Below, in pieces: positions 22,231 to 33,754 of a stretch of DNA of 64,000 nucleotides. How positions within the stretch are numbered: position 1 is the stretch's first letter; every line of letters starts with the position of its first letter. Both the position numbers and the translations under genes were made by a program. This stretch comes from Bos javanicus (taxonomy: Eukaryota; Chordata; Mammalia; Artiodactyla; Bovidae). Location of the stretch: positions 64,595,925 to 64,659,924 of the forward strand of contig NC_083885.1 in the NCBI RefSeq assembly GCF_032452875.1. Reading direction: 5' to 3'. The notes under the pieces were generated by a model. The model made no database searches. It was not told the DNA's origin and saw nothing but the letters and a program-made list of their open reading frames with translations.

Positions 22231-22313
22231 TAAAGCAAACATGTTAATATTAACCAAGGTTTTAGACAAATGATATGTAAATTTTAATGAAAATGAACAT
22301 TGTCAAGGAAAAT

Positions 22314-22580
22314 GCTGCTGCTGCTGCTAAGTCGCTCCAGTTGTGTCTAACTGTGCGACCCCATAGACGGCAGCCCACCACGCTCCTCTGTCCATGGGAG
22401 TCTCTAGGCGAGAATACTGGAGTGGGTTGCCATTTTCCTTCTCCAATGCATGCATGCATGCTAAGTCACTTCAGTAGTGTCCGAGTCTGTGCGACGCTAT
22501 GGACAGCAGCCCACCAGGCTCCTCTGTCCACGGGATTCTCTAGGCAAGAATACTGGAGTGGTTTGCCATTTCCTTCTCCA
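22314..22580 (-). mobile_element. BOV-A2 SINE, antisense, with target-site duplication
   Basis: A GCTGCTGCTGCTGCTAAGTCG head (complement of the tail) and two Bov-A monomers are visible. The direct repeat GTCAAGGAAAAT flanks it at 22302-22313 and 22581-22592. Confidence 0.93.
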
Positions 22581-22682
22581 GTCAAGGAAAATAAGAATTA
22601 CTAAAACTGACTACCAAAGGAATAGGAAAAAAATTAGGAGAAATCTTCTTACAAAGAATTCCTATGTGCTAAGACTCTCTAC

Positions 22683-22910
22683 TTCATAATTTCTATGCAA
22701 AGAGCTGACTCATTGGAAAAGACCCTGATGCTGGGAAAGACTAAAGGCAAAACGAGAAGGGGTGGCAGAGGATGAGATAGTTAGATGGCATCACCAACTC
22801 AATGGACATGAACCTGAGCAAACTCTGGGAGATAGTGAAGGACAGGGAAGCCTGGCGTGGTGTATAATCCATGGCGTCGGAAAGAGTCGGACATGACTGA
22901 GCGACTGAAC
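22683..22910 (+). mobile_element. BovB LINE 3' end with target-site duplication
   Basis: The terminal BovB segment GAGCTGACTCATTGGAAAAGACCCTGATGCTGGG through GACATGACTGAGCGACTGAAC is in sense. The perfect duplication AAGACTCTCTAC lies at 22671-22682 and 22911-22922, so this 5'-truncated insertion is complete as integrated. Confidence 0.92.
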
Positions 22911-22979
22911 AAGACTCTCTACAACATTTTAATAGCCTAGCACAACGATTTGCAACCTCACAGTCTCTATGAGATTAAA

Positions 22980-23175
22980 AACTAATATTTATTTAGCACT
23001 TCCTGTATGCAGGATACAGCATAAAACATTGTATTTGTAGCTCCTCCTTATTGAGATATAGGTGACCTCATGACCTGTTTTACATGTGAGCAAAGTGAAG
23101 GTCATGGAGTCTTACTCCAACTTCCAAAGCCAGCAAATGACTGCAGAGTCAGACTTCAACCACTTGTGCTAATAT
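22980..23175 (+). repeat. MIR relic
   Basis: TAATATTTATTTAGCACTTCCTG, TTTTACATGTGAGCAAAGTGAAG and CCAGCAAATGACTGCAGAGTC follow the MIR order. Confidence 0.55.
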
Positions 23176-23469
23176 AATTTTATGCTAACAAATTGGAAAA
23201 CCTTAAAGGAATGCATCACTTTCTAGGGAAGCAGAAATTATTTGAAATCTCAGTTTAACTGGACCTGTCCTTCAAATGCTCAAGGAGCAAATTATTTTTA
23301 GTTTGTACACATTGTTCCAGAGCATTTAAAAAGACAGAAGGCTTGCCAGTTTATTCAACTAAATTAGAAGAGTGGCCTCCAAGAACAAATTTTTTACAAT
23401 AAAATGGCCATCTTATATGAGGCATTTGCTCTATGTCAAGTTTTAGGAGTCAAGTTCTTTAAAAATGAT

Positions 23470-24060
23470 CTGGGTGCTGCTTGGGAAACAGTCTGGCAGT
23501 TCCTTAAACGGTCAGTTACCATAAGACCCAGAAATTCCTTTTCTGGGTGAAATGAAAACATATATTCACATAAAAACTTGTACATGAATGTCCACAGCAG
23601 CAGTATCACAAGAGTGATACTGAAGTTTCCAATTCAAAAAGTGGAAATAACTGCCCATCATTTGATGGACCCACTGTTTGATAAATGGATAAATAAAAGG
23701 TGGTATATCCATACAACAGAGTATTTGGCAATAAAAAATGAAGTACTGATACATGCTACAGCATTGATGAACTTTGAAAACATTATGCTAAATGAAAGGA
23801 AACAGTCATAAAGGCCCACAATATCGTATGATTCCATTTATATGAAATGTCCAGAATAGGCACAGACAGACAGAAAGTAGATTAACAGTTGCCTAGGTCT
23901 AGGGCAGAGGGGAATGAAGAGTGAGGGTTTCTTTTTAGGGTAATGAAAATGTGTTAAAATTGATTTTGATTATGGTTGCACAATTCTGAATGTATTAAAC
24001 ACCAGTAAAGTGGGTGAACTTTATGGTAGTGAATTAATTACATCTAGATGAAACTGTTAT
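23470..24060 (+). mobile_element. L1 3' fragment, sense
   Basis: AACAGTCTGGCAGTTCCTTA, CCATTTATATGAAATGTCCAG and a 3' UTR-like end follow the L1 ORF2 tail. The 77-codon frame at 23578-23811 belongs to it. Confidence 0.7.
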
Positions 24061-24084
24061 TTAAAAATATGCATCTGGGTGAGT

Positions 24085-26255
24085 GCTCCAAATAATCTTA
24101 ATGAAACTAGAACTAATATACTTGTTTTATAGATGGGAAATCTGCAGCTCAGAGAGGATGACATTTATTCAAGTTCATAATGTGGTTGAGAGAGTCAAGA
24201 CTCAAACCTAGGTCTTTCTGCCTACAGTGCTTTCTACTTCCCAACACAATTCTATGCAAATTAAGTGAGAATCTTCAAGAAATGGCCGCCTTGTTGAGAA
24301 ACATAAACTCATGGCTAACAGGTTCACAAGGGCCATCTTCTAAGAACAAAAAATTCCTACAATACTATTAAACATTCCAAACCTAGAGTGAGAGAGAAGG
24401 CTGCCCATTAAAAAACCTAGCAAGTGGTTTTCCATCTCAAATAGGTCTGACTTTAATAAGAGTGCCCTGGAGGACAACAAAAGTAATAGCTGTCATTTAT
24501 TAAACTTTTACAACAGGCAAGGCCTGGCACCAAGCACTTTATATGCATTAGTATGTTTAATCTTTACAGCAACTCTGTGAAATAGATACTATTATTATCC
24601 AAGTTTCATAGACCAGAAGTGAGTTACGGGAGGTGGGTAGCTTGTCCCAGGTCACATGCTAGTAGATGGGAGTCAGGAATCAAATCCAGATCTTTGAGAC
24701 ACCCAAGCTCTCACCACCGAATACACTTCTGTGCTATGAAATTTGAAAGCTATAATGAAATGGATCATTCTTGAGAGGAAGACAGATAATAAAAACTTGG
24801 CAAATATCAAGGGAGCGCTTTCTTCACAAAGTGCCCTAAGCCCTTGCCATTTTCCAGCAACTTTCTTCTCACTTCCAAGGAACAAATCCTAAGTTTTATA
24901 AATTGTACCATTTCAGGGGAAAGAGGCAAAAGTCTTTCATTTTAACAACACAGCACAGGAGTTTTTAACCCCAAATACATCTTATTGTGAAATAGTAACA
25001 GCTAATATTAATTGAGAATTTATATGTGTCAGAAATTTCTCTAAGTGTTTCATTAAGTGTTAGCTTACTTAATATTCAAGACAATTGTCTGCAGTGGGTA
25101 CTATTATAATCCCTATCTTAGGGATTAGTTAAGAGAGGCACAGAGGTTGGGTGACCAGCGCAAAGTCACACAGCTAATAAACAGCCAGGATTGAAACCCA
25201 GGTCATCTAGCTCCACCCTCTAGCACATATTCCATTTGACGGATTCACACTAGCTGATAGAGCTAGTATGTGATTCGTTAGATGCCCAGCATTATGCATA
25301 ATACAGTATGTATTGTATCAGCCTAACAACTTGAAGAGGCACCTATGTTAGCAGAATACCTATTTGCAAGATGAGGAACACGAGGCTTAGAGTGCTGGTT
25401 AGCTTGCCCAAATATATCCAGTTAATACAAATCAGAACCAAGTCTTTCTTACTCCGTATCGTACCACTATTCATTACGTCAGGCCAAATTTGGACACAAA
25501 ATAGTTCAATGAAGTAGTTAATTGATTGGAAAAAAATAAAAATAATACTTTGTGACACATGAAAATGGTATGCAATCCAAATTTCAGTGTTCATAAACAG
25601 TTTTATTGGACACAGACACATCCCGTTGACACACTCTCCGTGGCTGCTCTCACACTGCAGTGGCTCAGCTAAGTAATTCTGAAAGATACCACATATCCCA
25701 CAAAGCCTGGAATATTTACTGTTTGGCCCTTAACAGAAAAGATTTATGGACCCTCATTCTTTTTGGTATTAAAACTCTTAGTGAAAAATGGAGGGGAAAT
25801 ATATAAAAAGTACTCCCTCAAAGGAAGAAAAAGCATTCCTTTAAAGGGTGACTGGAGTAGGAATGAAAACTTCCTTCCAAACTTTCAAGGAACAAATTTC
25901 TATGTTCCATAACGCGTTCCAAGGCCTCAAAAACAGTGGAGGACGTCCCAGTTCCTTTTAATGACTGGTTCATAAAGGTTTACAATCCCTAAGCTGTTTT
26001 AATTGGAAAGAACTCTGCATAATGAAAATAACAACAGCTGACAGTTACAGAACTTTGCCTACGACTCCAGGTGCTTTGCTAAATACAAGATTTCCATGTA
26101 ATCCTCAACCAGGGAAAGCAGGGTACCATTGTTTTCCAATTCTGTGGATGAATTGGAGACTCAGGAGGTTAAGCACATTGCCCATGGTGCTAAAGTTGAT
26201 AAGAGCTCAGGCCTCTAACCCTTGCTTCTGTCTTCAGAGACTACACTCTTAACAA
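24085..26255 (+). repeat. cluster of MIR relics
   Basis: Five MIR-like copies lie in the same orientation: about 24085-24245, 24488-24725, 24995-25235, 25290-25450 (weak) and 26025-26255. The clearest, at 24995-25235, shows AACAGCTAATATTAATTGAG, GAGAGGCACAGAGGTT, CAAAGTCACACAGCTAAT and AGGATTGAAACCCAGG. The DNA between them has no recognised gene or repeat. Confidence 0.7.
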
Positions 26256-26390
26256 GACACCATTTAATTTTAACCTGGTCTGCAAATATTGAGGAAATGC
26301 ACACTTTCCTGAGAAAATAAAAAGTACCAAAACCATGAAAATAATCTTGGTTGGAGGGAGAGTATATAGAAGCTTCCTACCGACTCCCAG

Positions 26391-26582
26391 GGCTTCCTGG
26401 TGACCTCTACGGTAAAGAATCTGCCTGCAATGCAGGAGACCAGGGTTCGATCCCTGGGTCAGGAAGATCCTCTGGAGAAGGGCATGGCAATCCACTTCAG
26501 CATTCTTGGCTGGAGAATTCCACGGACAGAAGATCTGGCAGGCTACAATCTATGGGGTTGCAGAGTCAGCCACAACTGAGCG
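26391..26582 (+). mobile_element. Bov-tA SINE
   Basis: A tRNA-Glu head (GTAAAGAATCTGCCTGCAATGCAGG), box B GGTTCGATCCCTGG and a BovB-like tail are present. An imperfect duplication TACCGACTCCCAG / TACTGACTCCCAG flanks it. Confidence 0.92.
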
Positions 26583-26634
26583 ACTTTCACTACCTCTACT
26601 GACTCCCAGAGAACAAATAATTATGTGCCACAAA

Positions 26635-27415
26635 TTGATTTGAGGGTGTGGAGAGAGGGGAGCCCTCCTCCACTGCTAGTAGGAATGTGAATTGGTGCAG
26701 CCACTAAGGAGAACAGCATAGAGATTTCTTTAAAAATTAAACACAGAGCTACCATATGATCCTACAATCATACTCCTCAGCATATATCTGGAGAAAACAC
26801 ATGGTCCAAAAGGATACATGCACCCCCAGCACCCACAACTTTCACTGCAGCACTATTTACAACAGCCAAGACATGGAAGCAACCTAAATGTCCACCCAGA
26901 AATGAACAGATGAAGAAAATGTGGTGCATATATACAATGGAACATCACTGAGCCATTAACAAAATAAAATAATGTCATTTGCAACAAATGGATGGACCTA
27001 GAAATTGTCATACTGAGGAAAGTAACTCAGAGAAGGAGAAATATCATCTATCGCTTGTATGTGGAATCTAAAAAATAAAATAAAATTACAAACAAACTTA
27101 TCTACAAAACAAGACACAGAGAAGGAACTTATTATGGTTATCAGCAGGGAAGTGTGGGGGGTCAGGGATAGTTAGGGAGTTTGGGATTAACATTTACACA
27201 TTACTATGTCTAAAATGGATAATCAACAAGGACCTACTGCATAGCATAGGGAACTCTGCTTAATATCATGGAACAACCTAAATGGGAAAAAGACTTTGAA
27301 AAAGAATAGGTACATGTGTCTGTATAACTGAACACTCTGCTGTACACCTAAAACTAACACAACACTGTTAACCAACTATACTCCAATAGAAAATAAAAAG
27401 TTAAAAAAAAAGGCT
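26635..27415 (+). mobile_element. ruminant L1 3' end with A-rich tail
   Basis: GCTAGTAGGAATGTGAATTGGTGCAGCCACTA, AACATCACTGAGCCATTAAC and a 3' UTR ending ACTCCAATAGAAAATAAAAAG plus an A run identify a sense, 5'-truncated L1. Confidence 0.88.
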
Positions 27416-27964
27416 TCTCAACCAATGTTATACCCTAGCTGAGCAGGTTGCAATAGCACCCATCTATTGACTCACCACCCTCTCTCCCCTCGAAAGGAAT
27501 CCCTGTAAGATAAGGAGAGTTAACGTTTTCAGCTGGACTGTGTGTCAGGGCACTCACTATTCTAAGACTTTCTATGCAGTAATTCATCTAACCTAGGAAA
27601 GACTGTTTCCTGCAAACTGAGAACCACAGAGACTCAGTCTCACAACTAACAAGTTAGAAGAGCTGGCCCTAAAGCCAAGTCAGGCAGCAAACAGTCAGCA
27701 TCCTCAACAGATTCCCTACCATTCCATGGTAATAAATCTCAAAATCCTAATCAAACATGTTCGACCCAGGGAAAACAGAAATTGGAAAAACTGAGCCAAA
27801 CTTATGGCAGGGGTTGTGGGGGCAACGGCATTTTCCTATAGTGCCCAGTCAGCTGTCCTCACAAATTATCTAAACTCCCAGCAGAGCAGTTCTGAACCAA
27901 AACCATCTGACTTCCCAACTCTGGATAAAGAGACTTCAAACGCCTTATGGTAAGTTTAAGACGC
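27416..27964. other. mostly unique sequence with a weak MIR relic
   Basis: A MIR-like stretch lies at about 27530-27695 (CAGTAATTCATCTAACCT, CACAACTAACAAGTTAGAAGAGC). Nothing else was recognised. Confidence 0.4.
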
Positions 27965-28140
27965 CAGCCGCAAAATACCACATACTGTACCATTTCATTT
28001 TTATGAAACTTCCAGAAAAGGGAAATCTAAAGAGACAAAGTAAACTCATGGTTCCTCAGTGGTAGGAGCCACCACTGACTGCAAATGGGCGGGACCGAAT
28101 TTTGAGGGATGATGGAAATGTTCTAAAGCTTGCAGCGGGG
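27965..28140 (+). mobile_element. L1 3' relic
   Basis: GTACCATTTCATTTTTATGAAACTTCCAGAAAAGG and GGGATGATGGAAATGTTCTAAA resemble the L1 3' end also present at 23.8 kb. Confidence 0.55.
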
Positions 28141-28159
28141 CCTGCGCAACTCCTTAGAG

Positions 28160-28348
28160 AGGTGAAAGTCGCTCAGTTGTGTCCAACTCTTTGCGACTCC
28201 ATGGATTATACAGTCCATGGAATTCTCCAGGCCAGAATACTGGAGGGGGTAGCCGTTCCTTTCTCCAGGGAATCTTCCCAACAGCGATCGACCAGGTCTC
28301 CTGCTTTGCAGGCGGCTTCTTTACCAGCTGAGCCACCAGGGAAGCCCG
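28160..28348 (-). mobile_element. Bov-tA SINE, antisense, with target-site duplication
   Basis: GTCGCTCAGTTGTGTCCAACTC through GAGCCACCAGGGAAGCCC is a full-length antisense copy. The flanks GCGCAACTCCTTA (28144) and GCACAACTCCTTA (28349) form the duplication. Confidence 0.93.
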
Positions 28349-28589
28349 GCACAACTCCTTAATTGTGCTTTAAAATAAAAGAAAAAAAAGTTGAGTTGAA
28401 CACTTACAGTGGGTAAGTTTTAAGGTACGTAAATTTATGTCTCAAAAAAGCTGTTTAAAAGACAAGAGGCTGGCTGTTCCGACAACCGATTCCTAACCGA
28501 AGGCAGTTTCCTAGACTCAAAGCTTCCTCTATTCAAGTCAATGGTAGTCACGGGAAAGCCCAAATTCAGAGAAAACACGGGGTGGAACA

Positions 28590-29300
28590 GAGGTAGGGAG
28601 CGGGCCCCGGACTTCAGGAGCGCTTCCTGGAAGGTTTCTCGCTGTTTTAAGAAACCTGGCGGAGAGGCTGGAGGTCTTCGGTGGGCCCGGCCAAGAAGCA
28701 GCCCCGCAGCGCGGAGAAGCAAAAGGAACTGAGGTTCTGCGGGAACCGCGGAACGCGTCATTCCCGACGGCCTGAGTCCAGCGCGAGGCCTGACGAGGAC
28801 GCCCGGAGAGTCTCCACAAGGGAGGGAAAACCGACGTCCCGAGGGGCTCCACGACCCGAGCCCACCGACCTCGTAGCCCCGAACGGCCAGGATGGGGATG
28901 GATCGCCTCCCGCGACGGCTCAAGATGGTGCCCGGACCCTGAGGGCCCGCGCGCCTGCGCCCTGGACCGTCTTTGCCATTGGGCCCACGCAGGGGCGTCG
29001 GACTTTCCGCTGTTCTCCCTCCGGTGTGGACTAGTCGCCCCATCCCTCCGTAAAGAACGGACAGAAGAATCACGCCCTCCATTTACTGCGGCTTTAGAGT
29101 CGCAGGTCTCTAAGCCTAGCGCGTGTCCCTGAAGAGAACCGGCAAGCGGCCCGGGAACAGGCGTTGCCCTGGTCAACGAGTCGGTACTTAGTGCGCAGGC
29201 GCGCCGTGCGGGGCTCAGCGCAAGGGCGCCTGGGAAACCGCCCGGCAAGCGAGTAGGGCCTTGCCCTCAAGGAGCTCTCACAGGAACCAGGAGCAGAGAG
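28590..29300. promoter_or_regulatory. second CpG island, candidate upstream promoter
   Basis: This is a CpG-dense island about 17 kb upstream of the PEG3 promoter. It contains a YY1-type AAGATGG (28922-28928), the decamer GCGCCTGCGC (28951-28960, the same as in the PEG3 array units), its complement TGCGCAGGCGC (29192-29202), a reversed CCAAT box (ATTGG, 28978-28982) and an X-box-like GTTGCCCTGGTCAAC (29163-29177). Open frames on the minus strand (215 and 236 codons) have no recognisable domain and are likely chance frames. A promoter function is inferred; the direction and the transcript are unknown. A minus-strand donor-like actGTAAGT lies at about 28416-28411. Confidence 0.55.
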
Positions 29301-29514
29301 AAAGCGACAGGCCAACGTAGGTATCCGTTAGCTCTACCCAAACCGTCCGTTGTAGAGTTGGGGAAATGTGTTTTCAGACACAGTAGTTTTATATCATGTT
29401 CTAGACAATGAGTTCATCTTTTGTCAGTGAGTTTCAATTTTAGAATTCTATGAGGTTATATTTTGAATATTCACTATGTTCTGGGGAAGAGATTCCGTGA
29501 CCAGAATGAAAACG

Positions 29515-29600
29515 CTAAGAGGGCAGGCACTTGTCTGTCCAAGTACCCACTGCACCTAAAGGGTACCTGGCACAGAATGAATGCTCAATGAATAGTTTTC
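29515..29600 (+). mobile_element. L2 3' end relic
   Basis: AGGGCAGGCACTTGTCTGTC, TACCTGGCACAGAATGAATGCTCAATGAATA is the L2 3' terminus in sense. Confidence 0.7.
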
Positions 29601-29629
29601 AGATCGCTGAAGTCTGTAAAAGAGCGTTT

Positions 29630-29820
29630 TTGTTGTTTTAGTCACTAAGTCGTGTCTGACTCTTGAAACCCCGTGGACTGTAGCCCACCAGGCTCCTCTG
29701 TCCATGGGATTTCCCAGGCAAGAATACTGGAGTAGGGTTTTCCTTCTCCAGGGCATCTTCCCTCCCCAGGGATTGAACACGCGACTCCTGCATTGGCAAA
29801 CTGAGCCACCTGGGAAGCTC
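29630..29820 (-). mobile_element. Bov-tA SINE, antisense
   Basis: CACTAAGTCGTGTCTGACTCTTG through CTGAGCCACCTGGGAAGCTC is a complete antisense copy with a few deletions. Confidence 0.92.
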
Positions 29821-30930
29821 TTAAAAGGGCATGCTGCACCAAAAGTTAAGAGTTCTTGGTAAGTGAACCAAGCACTAGCTTGGCTGATAAAACCAAAATC
29901 ATTTGTTAAAAAGTAGTCTAGTGTGCGAAGTAGGGTTGCATGATATGGCAAGTAAAATTACAGGATAACCCAGTTAAATTTGAGTTTTAAATGACAGTTT
30001 TTTAGCGTTAGTATTGTCCCATACTGGATTTTCTATATTTTATCTGGCGCCCTAGTGAGAAGGCGAGAAGGCAATATGTTAAGGTGGAGAGGGAAGATGA
30101 TTTCATTCCTCCTAGAAAGAAAACTGGAGAAGAAAAAAAAAAGACACCTGAAATTTATAAATAAATGCCTCCAATTATGAAGCAGACCTAAGACTGTGCT
30201 TGAGAAACTTTGATTTAAAGTCCACCTAGCCCTGTGCTAAGGATGGTATTTACATTATCATAATTGAAATGTCCTCTGCAGTAGGATAATTATTATTTTT
30301 ATTTTACAAATGAAGAAAGAGGCTCAGAGATAGGAGGTGGCTTGCCCAAGTTGCCATATTTTCATTCAGTCACCCCAAAAATAGTTACTGAGAATATTTT
30401 AGTGTGCTGTTCTGGTATTTTTATTCCACACACAGGCTGCCTCCTGAACTTGAAAATTTTAGTTCTTTGCTCACTGCTTAGGCACCTTCTCCTTACCCAG
30501 GCCAGCTGTTGTTTCCATGGTAACCAACCCTACTCTGCCTCTACTGCTAACTAGAGCTGAGAGCTCTTGAAGGGGAGCAAGAGGAACCAGTGACGTTAGT
30601 GTACCCCGCCTAAGGAATGGGAGGAGTGCCTGGAGCCCTAAAGCTGCCTCTTTCAGTGGTTTGTGCTAGATGCCTGTATGCGTTAAAATCTGTCTTTGGA
30701 TGGGGTGTCTGCAAAAGAATAAAAAGTTGACCATGTGAACCTCTGTAGACTCCATGGAGTCACAGACTGTCGGTTCATAAGCTGCTGCGAGCACCAGTGA
30801 TATTAACATTTTGCATGCTTAATTCTTATTAATTCATTTAGTCTATCACTCAGTAAGTAATGATCTGAAGAAAGCTGACTTCCTATGTGTGCTGAATGCT
30901 AAAGGTACTACTGCTGTTAATACACTTACA
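29821..30930. other. mostly unique sequence; no gene seen
   Basis: A MIR-like relic lies at about 30215-30355. No exon was recognised; the 70-codon frame at 30342-30554 has no family resemblance. Confidence 0.35.
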
Positions 30931-30941
30931 GTCTCTACTGC

Positions 30942-31212
30942 TGGAGACGCAATGGCACCCCACTCCAGTACTCTTGCCTGGAGAATCCCATGGACGGTGG
31001 AGCCTGGTGGGCTGCAGTCCATGGGGTTGCGGAGAGTTGGACATGACTGAGCGACTTCACTTTTCACCTTCATGCGTTGGGGAAGGAAATGGCAACCCAC
31101 TCCAGTGTTCTTGCCTGGAGAATCCCAGGGACGGCGGAGCCTGGTGGGCTGCTGTCTGTGGGGTCGCACAGAGTCGGACACGACTGAAGCGACTTAGCAG
31201 CGGTAGCAGCAG
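30942..31212 (+). mobile_element. BOV-A2 SINE with target-site duplication
   Basis: Two Bov-A monomers end in AGCAGCGGTAGCAGCAGC. The duplication CAGTCTCTACTGC lies immediately before (from about 30929) and after (from about 31213). Confidence 0.93.
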
Positions 31213-31252
31213 CAGTCTCTACTGCCCTGTTCCTTAGAGTCCTGCAGGAGAG

Positions 31253-32060
31253 ATACTTATTTATTTGTTTATTTTTTATGATTTTTTAATTGACGCATCT
31301 TTGATATACAATATTATGTTACAAGTATATGATCTAGTTATTCAGAATTTTTAATAGTTATATTCCATTTACAGTTATTATAAAATATTGACTATATTCA
31401 CTGTGTTATACAGTGTATCCTTGTAGGTTAGTTTATACCTAATAGTCTGTACCTCTTAATCCCCTACCCGTTTTTCCCTTCCCTGCTTCCCTCTGTCCTT
31501 TGGTAACACCAGTTCTTTCTCTACAAGTCTGGTCATTTGTTGTATTCACTAGTTTGTTATACTTTTTAGATTCCACATATAAGCAGTATTGTAGAGTATT
31601 AGTCTTTCTCTGTCTGACATCTCACTTAGCATAGTCCCTTCCACGTCCATCCATGTTGTTGCAAATGGCAAACTTTCATTCTTTCTAATGGCCAGTAGAG
31701 TCCCATTGTATATATGTAGCACATCGTCTTTATCCATTCCTCTGCTGATGGACACTTAGGTTGTTTCCATATCTTGGCTATTATAAATAGTGCTGCTCTG
31801 AACATTGAGGTACATGTACCTTTTCAAATTAGTGTTTTCATTTTTTTTTTCCAGATATGTACCCAGGAGTGGAGTTTTTTGCTTAGTCAGATGGTAGTTC
31901 TGTTTTTAGTTTTTTTGAGAAACCTCTGTACTATTTCCCGTAGTACCTGTACCAATTTACATTCCCACCAACAGTGTACAGAGTTCCCTTTTCCCATATC
32001 CTTACCAACATTTGTTTGTGTTGTTTTGTTATTTATTTGTTCCTTTTGCTATTTTGTTAT
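31253..32060 (-). mobile_element. L1 3' end, antisense
   Basis: ATTGACGCATCTTTGATATAC, AGATTCCACATATAAGCAGTATTG, TTGTATATATGTAGCACATCG and CATTCCCACCAACAGTGTACAGAG are complements of the L1 ORF2 end and 3' UTR. Confidence 0.85.
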
Positions 32061-32189
32061 TATTTATTTATTCATTACTATATTCTGAGAGCCCATTATG
32101 TGTGAGACATATTAGAGTCTGGGAGAAAGTTTGAAAAGTAAAACAAAATGCTCTGCTGCATGGAAATGAGCCTGATAGGTTTGAGGTCA

Positions 32190-32345
32190 GGTATTAAACA
32201 GATAATCACAAGGATGGCACATATTTACTAAGTACCTACTGTGGTGCCAGGCACTATTTCAGACAAAGGGACTGTAGCAATGAACAAAATAGACTTTGTA
32301 TCTGTTCTCATGGAGTTTACATTATGGTGCAAAGAGAAGAAATAC
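32190..32345 (-). mobile_element. L2 3' end relic, antisense
   Basis: GTACCTACTGTGGTGCCAGGCACTATTTCAGAC and TCATGGAGTTTACATTATGG are complements of the L2 terminus. Confidence 0.7.
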
Positions 32346-32375
32346 ATGTAAATGAATCATTTAGTGTCTTTCATT

Positions 32376-32518
32376 TACAGCATTAGAGAAGGAAAATGGC
32401 AGCCCACCCCTGTATTCTTGCCTGGAGAAAATCCAGGGACAGAGGACCCTGACAGGCTATAGTCCATGGAGTTGCAAAGAGCTGGATGTGACTTAGTGAC
32501 TAAACAGCAGCAACAACA
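32376..32518 (+). mobile_element. Bov-A type SINE monomer
   Basis: GAGAAGGAAAATGGCAGCCCACC through TGGATGTGACTTAGTGACTAAACAGCAGC is one diverged Bov-A monomer with its trinucleotide tail. Confidence 0.82.
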
Positions 32519-33112
32519 AGAACAGTTACAACATACAAAATATTCAACTCAAATTGACTTAAATAAAAAGGAGAATTTGTTGGCCTAACTAATTGAAAAT
32601 GCCAGAGATATAGGTGGTCTCCTCTATTTAGAAACATGATTTCTATTATTCTTGCAAATGTCTGTGGTTTTTCTGCCCAGTATTCTCTCCCCCCGTTTCT
32701 TGCCACAGAAGCCTTCATTTTCTATGGAGGTCTGGTGAGGGTTTGACCCAAGCCTTGTCAGACACTCTGTTCTGTTGCTGTGCCCACCGTGATTGGTTCA
32801 GGAATGAGCATGTGACTCCAGGTGAGGCATTCAGAGATACTCCTGGAATGATAGCTCTTTGCTAGGATGCTAAACTGGTCCTGTCTGCCTGTTAGGGACA
32901 AAAGCAAGAGTCAGAGCCTCCCACTGCCTCTTCTAATATGTAGAGGGGATAACGTATGTAATGGACTTAGCACAAAGTGGGCTCTCAGCAACTGTCAGCT
33001 AGCGTTGAGGGTGAGTTACAAAGGGACAGTGAGAAGAAAGTTTTTGAAGGGACCGGAAGCTCATGAGTTTGTAGACCACTTCAAAATAAAGTAAATCAGG
33101 TTTCTTGGAGTG
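32519..33112. other. unique sequence; no gene seen
   Basis: No exon or repeat family was recognised. Confidence 0.35.
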
Positions 33113-33735
33113 CCTGTTGTTGTTCAGTCTCTAAGTCATGTCCAACTCTGCGACCCCATGGACTGCAGCACACAATACTTCCCTGTCCTTCACTGTCTCC
33201 CAGAGTTTGCTCAGACTCATGTCCATTGAGTCAGTGATTCCATTTAACCATCTCATCCTCTGCCACCCCCTTCTCTTCCTGCCCTCAGTCATTCCCAGCA
33301 TCAGGGTCTTTTCCAGTGAGTCAGCTCTTCACATCAGGTGGCCAAGGTATTGGAGCTTCAGCATCAGTCCTGCCAATGAATATTCATGATTGATTTCCTT
33401 TAACATGGACTGGTTTGATCTCCTTGCTGTCCAAGGGACTCTCAACCGTCTTCTCCAGCACCGCAGTTCAAGAGCGTGAATTCTTTGGTGCTCAGCCTTC
33501 TTTATGGTCCAATTTTCACACTCATATATGACTGCTGGAAAAACCATAGCTCTGACTATGTGCACCTTTGCTGGCAAAGTGATGTCTCTGCTTTTTAATA
33601 CACTGCCTAGGTTTATCATAGCTTTTCTTCCAAGAAGGAAGCGTCTCTTAATTCATGGCTGTAGTCACTGTCAGCAGTGATTTTGGAGCCCAAGAACATA
33701 AAATGTGCCACTGTTTCCATTTTCCCCTCCATGCA
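33113..33735 (-). mobile_element. BovB LINE 3' part, antisense
   Basis: The minus strand encodes the C-terminal BovB polymerase region, with the motif AVIYECENWTIKKAEHQRI and then RRLRVPWTARRSNQS. Internal damage leaves only a 96-codon frame (33329-33619). BovB is an RTE-type element acquired horizontally by ruminant ancestors. Confidence 0.92.
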
Positions 33736-33754
33736 TACGTGCTATCATGGAATA

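Noticed and set aside
26391..26582. tRNA genes inside Bov-tA and CHR-2 elements
   Set aside because: The tRNA-Glu-like heads keep box motifs but lack a foldable, intact tRNA; they are SINE promoters.
28435..29248. 215- and 236-codon minus-strand frames in the second CpG island
   Set aside because: No recognisable domain; two overlapping frames of similar length point to stop-poor island composition.
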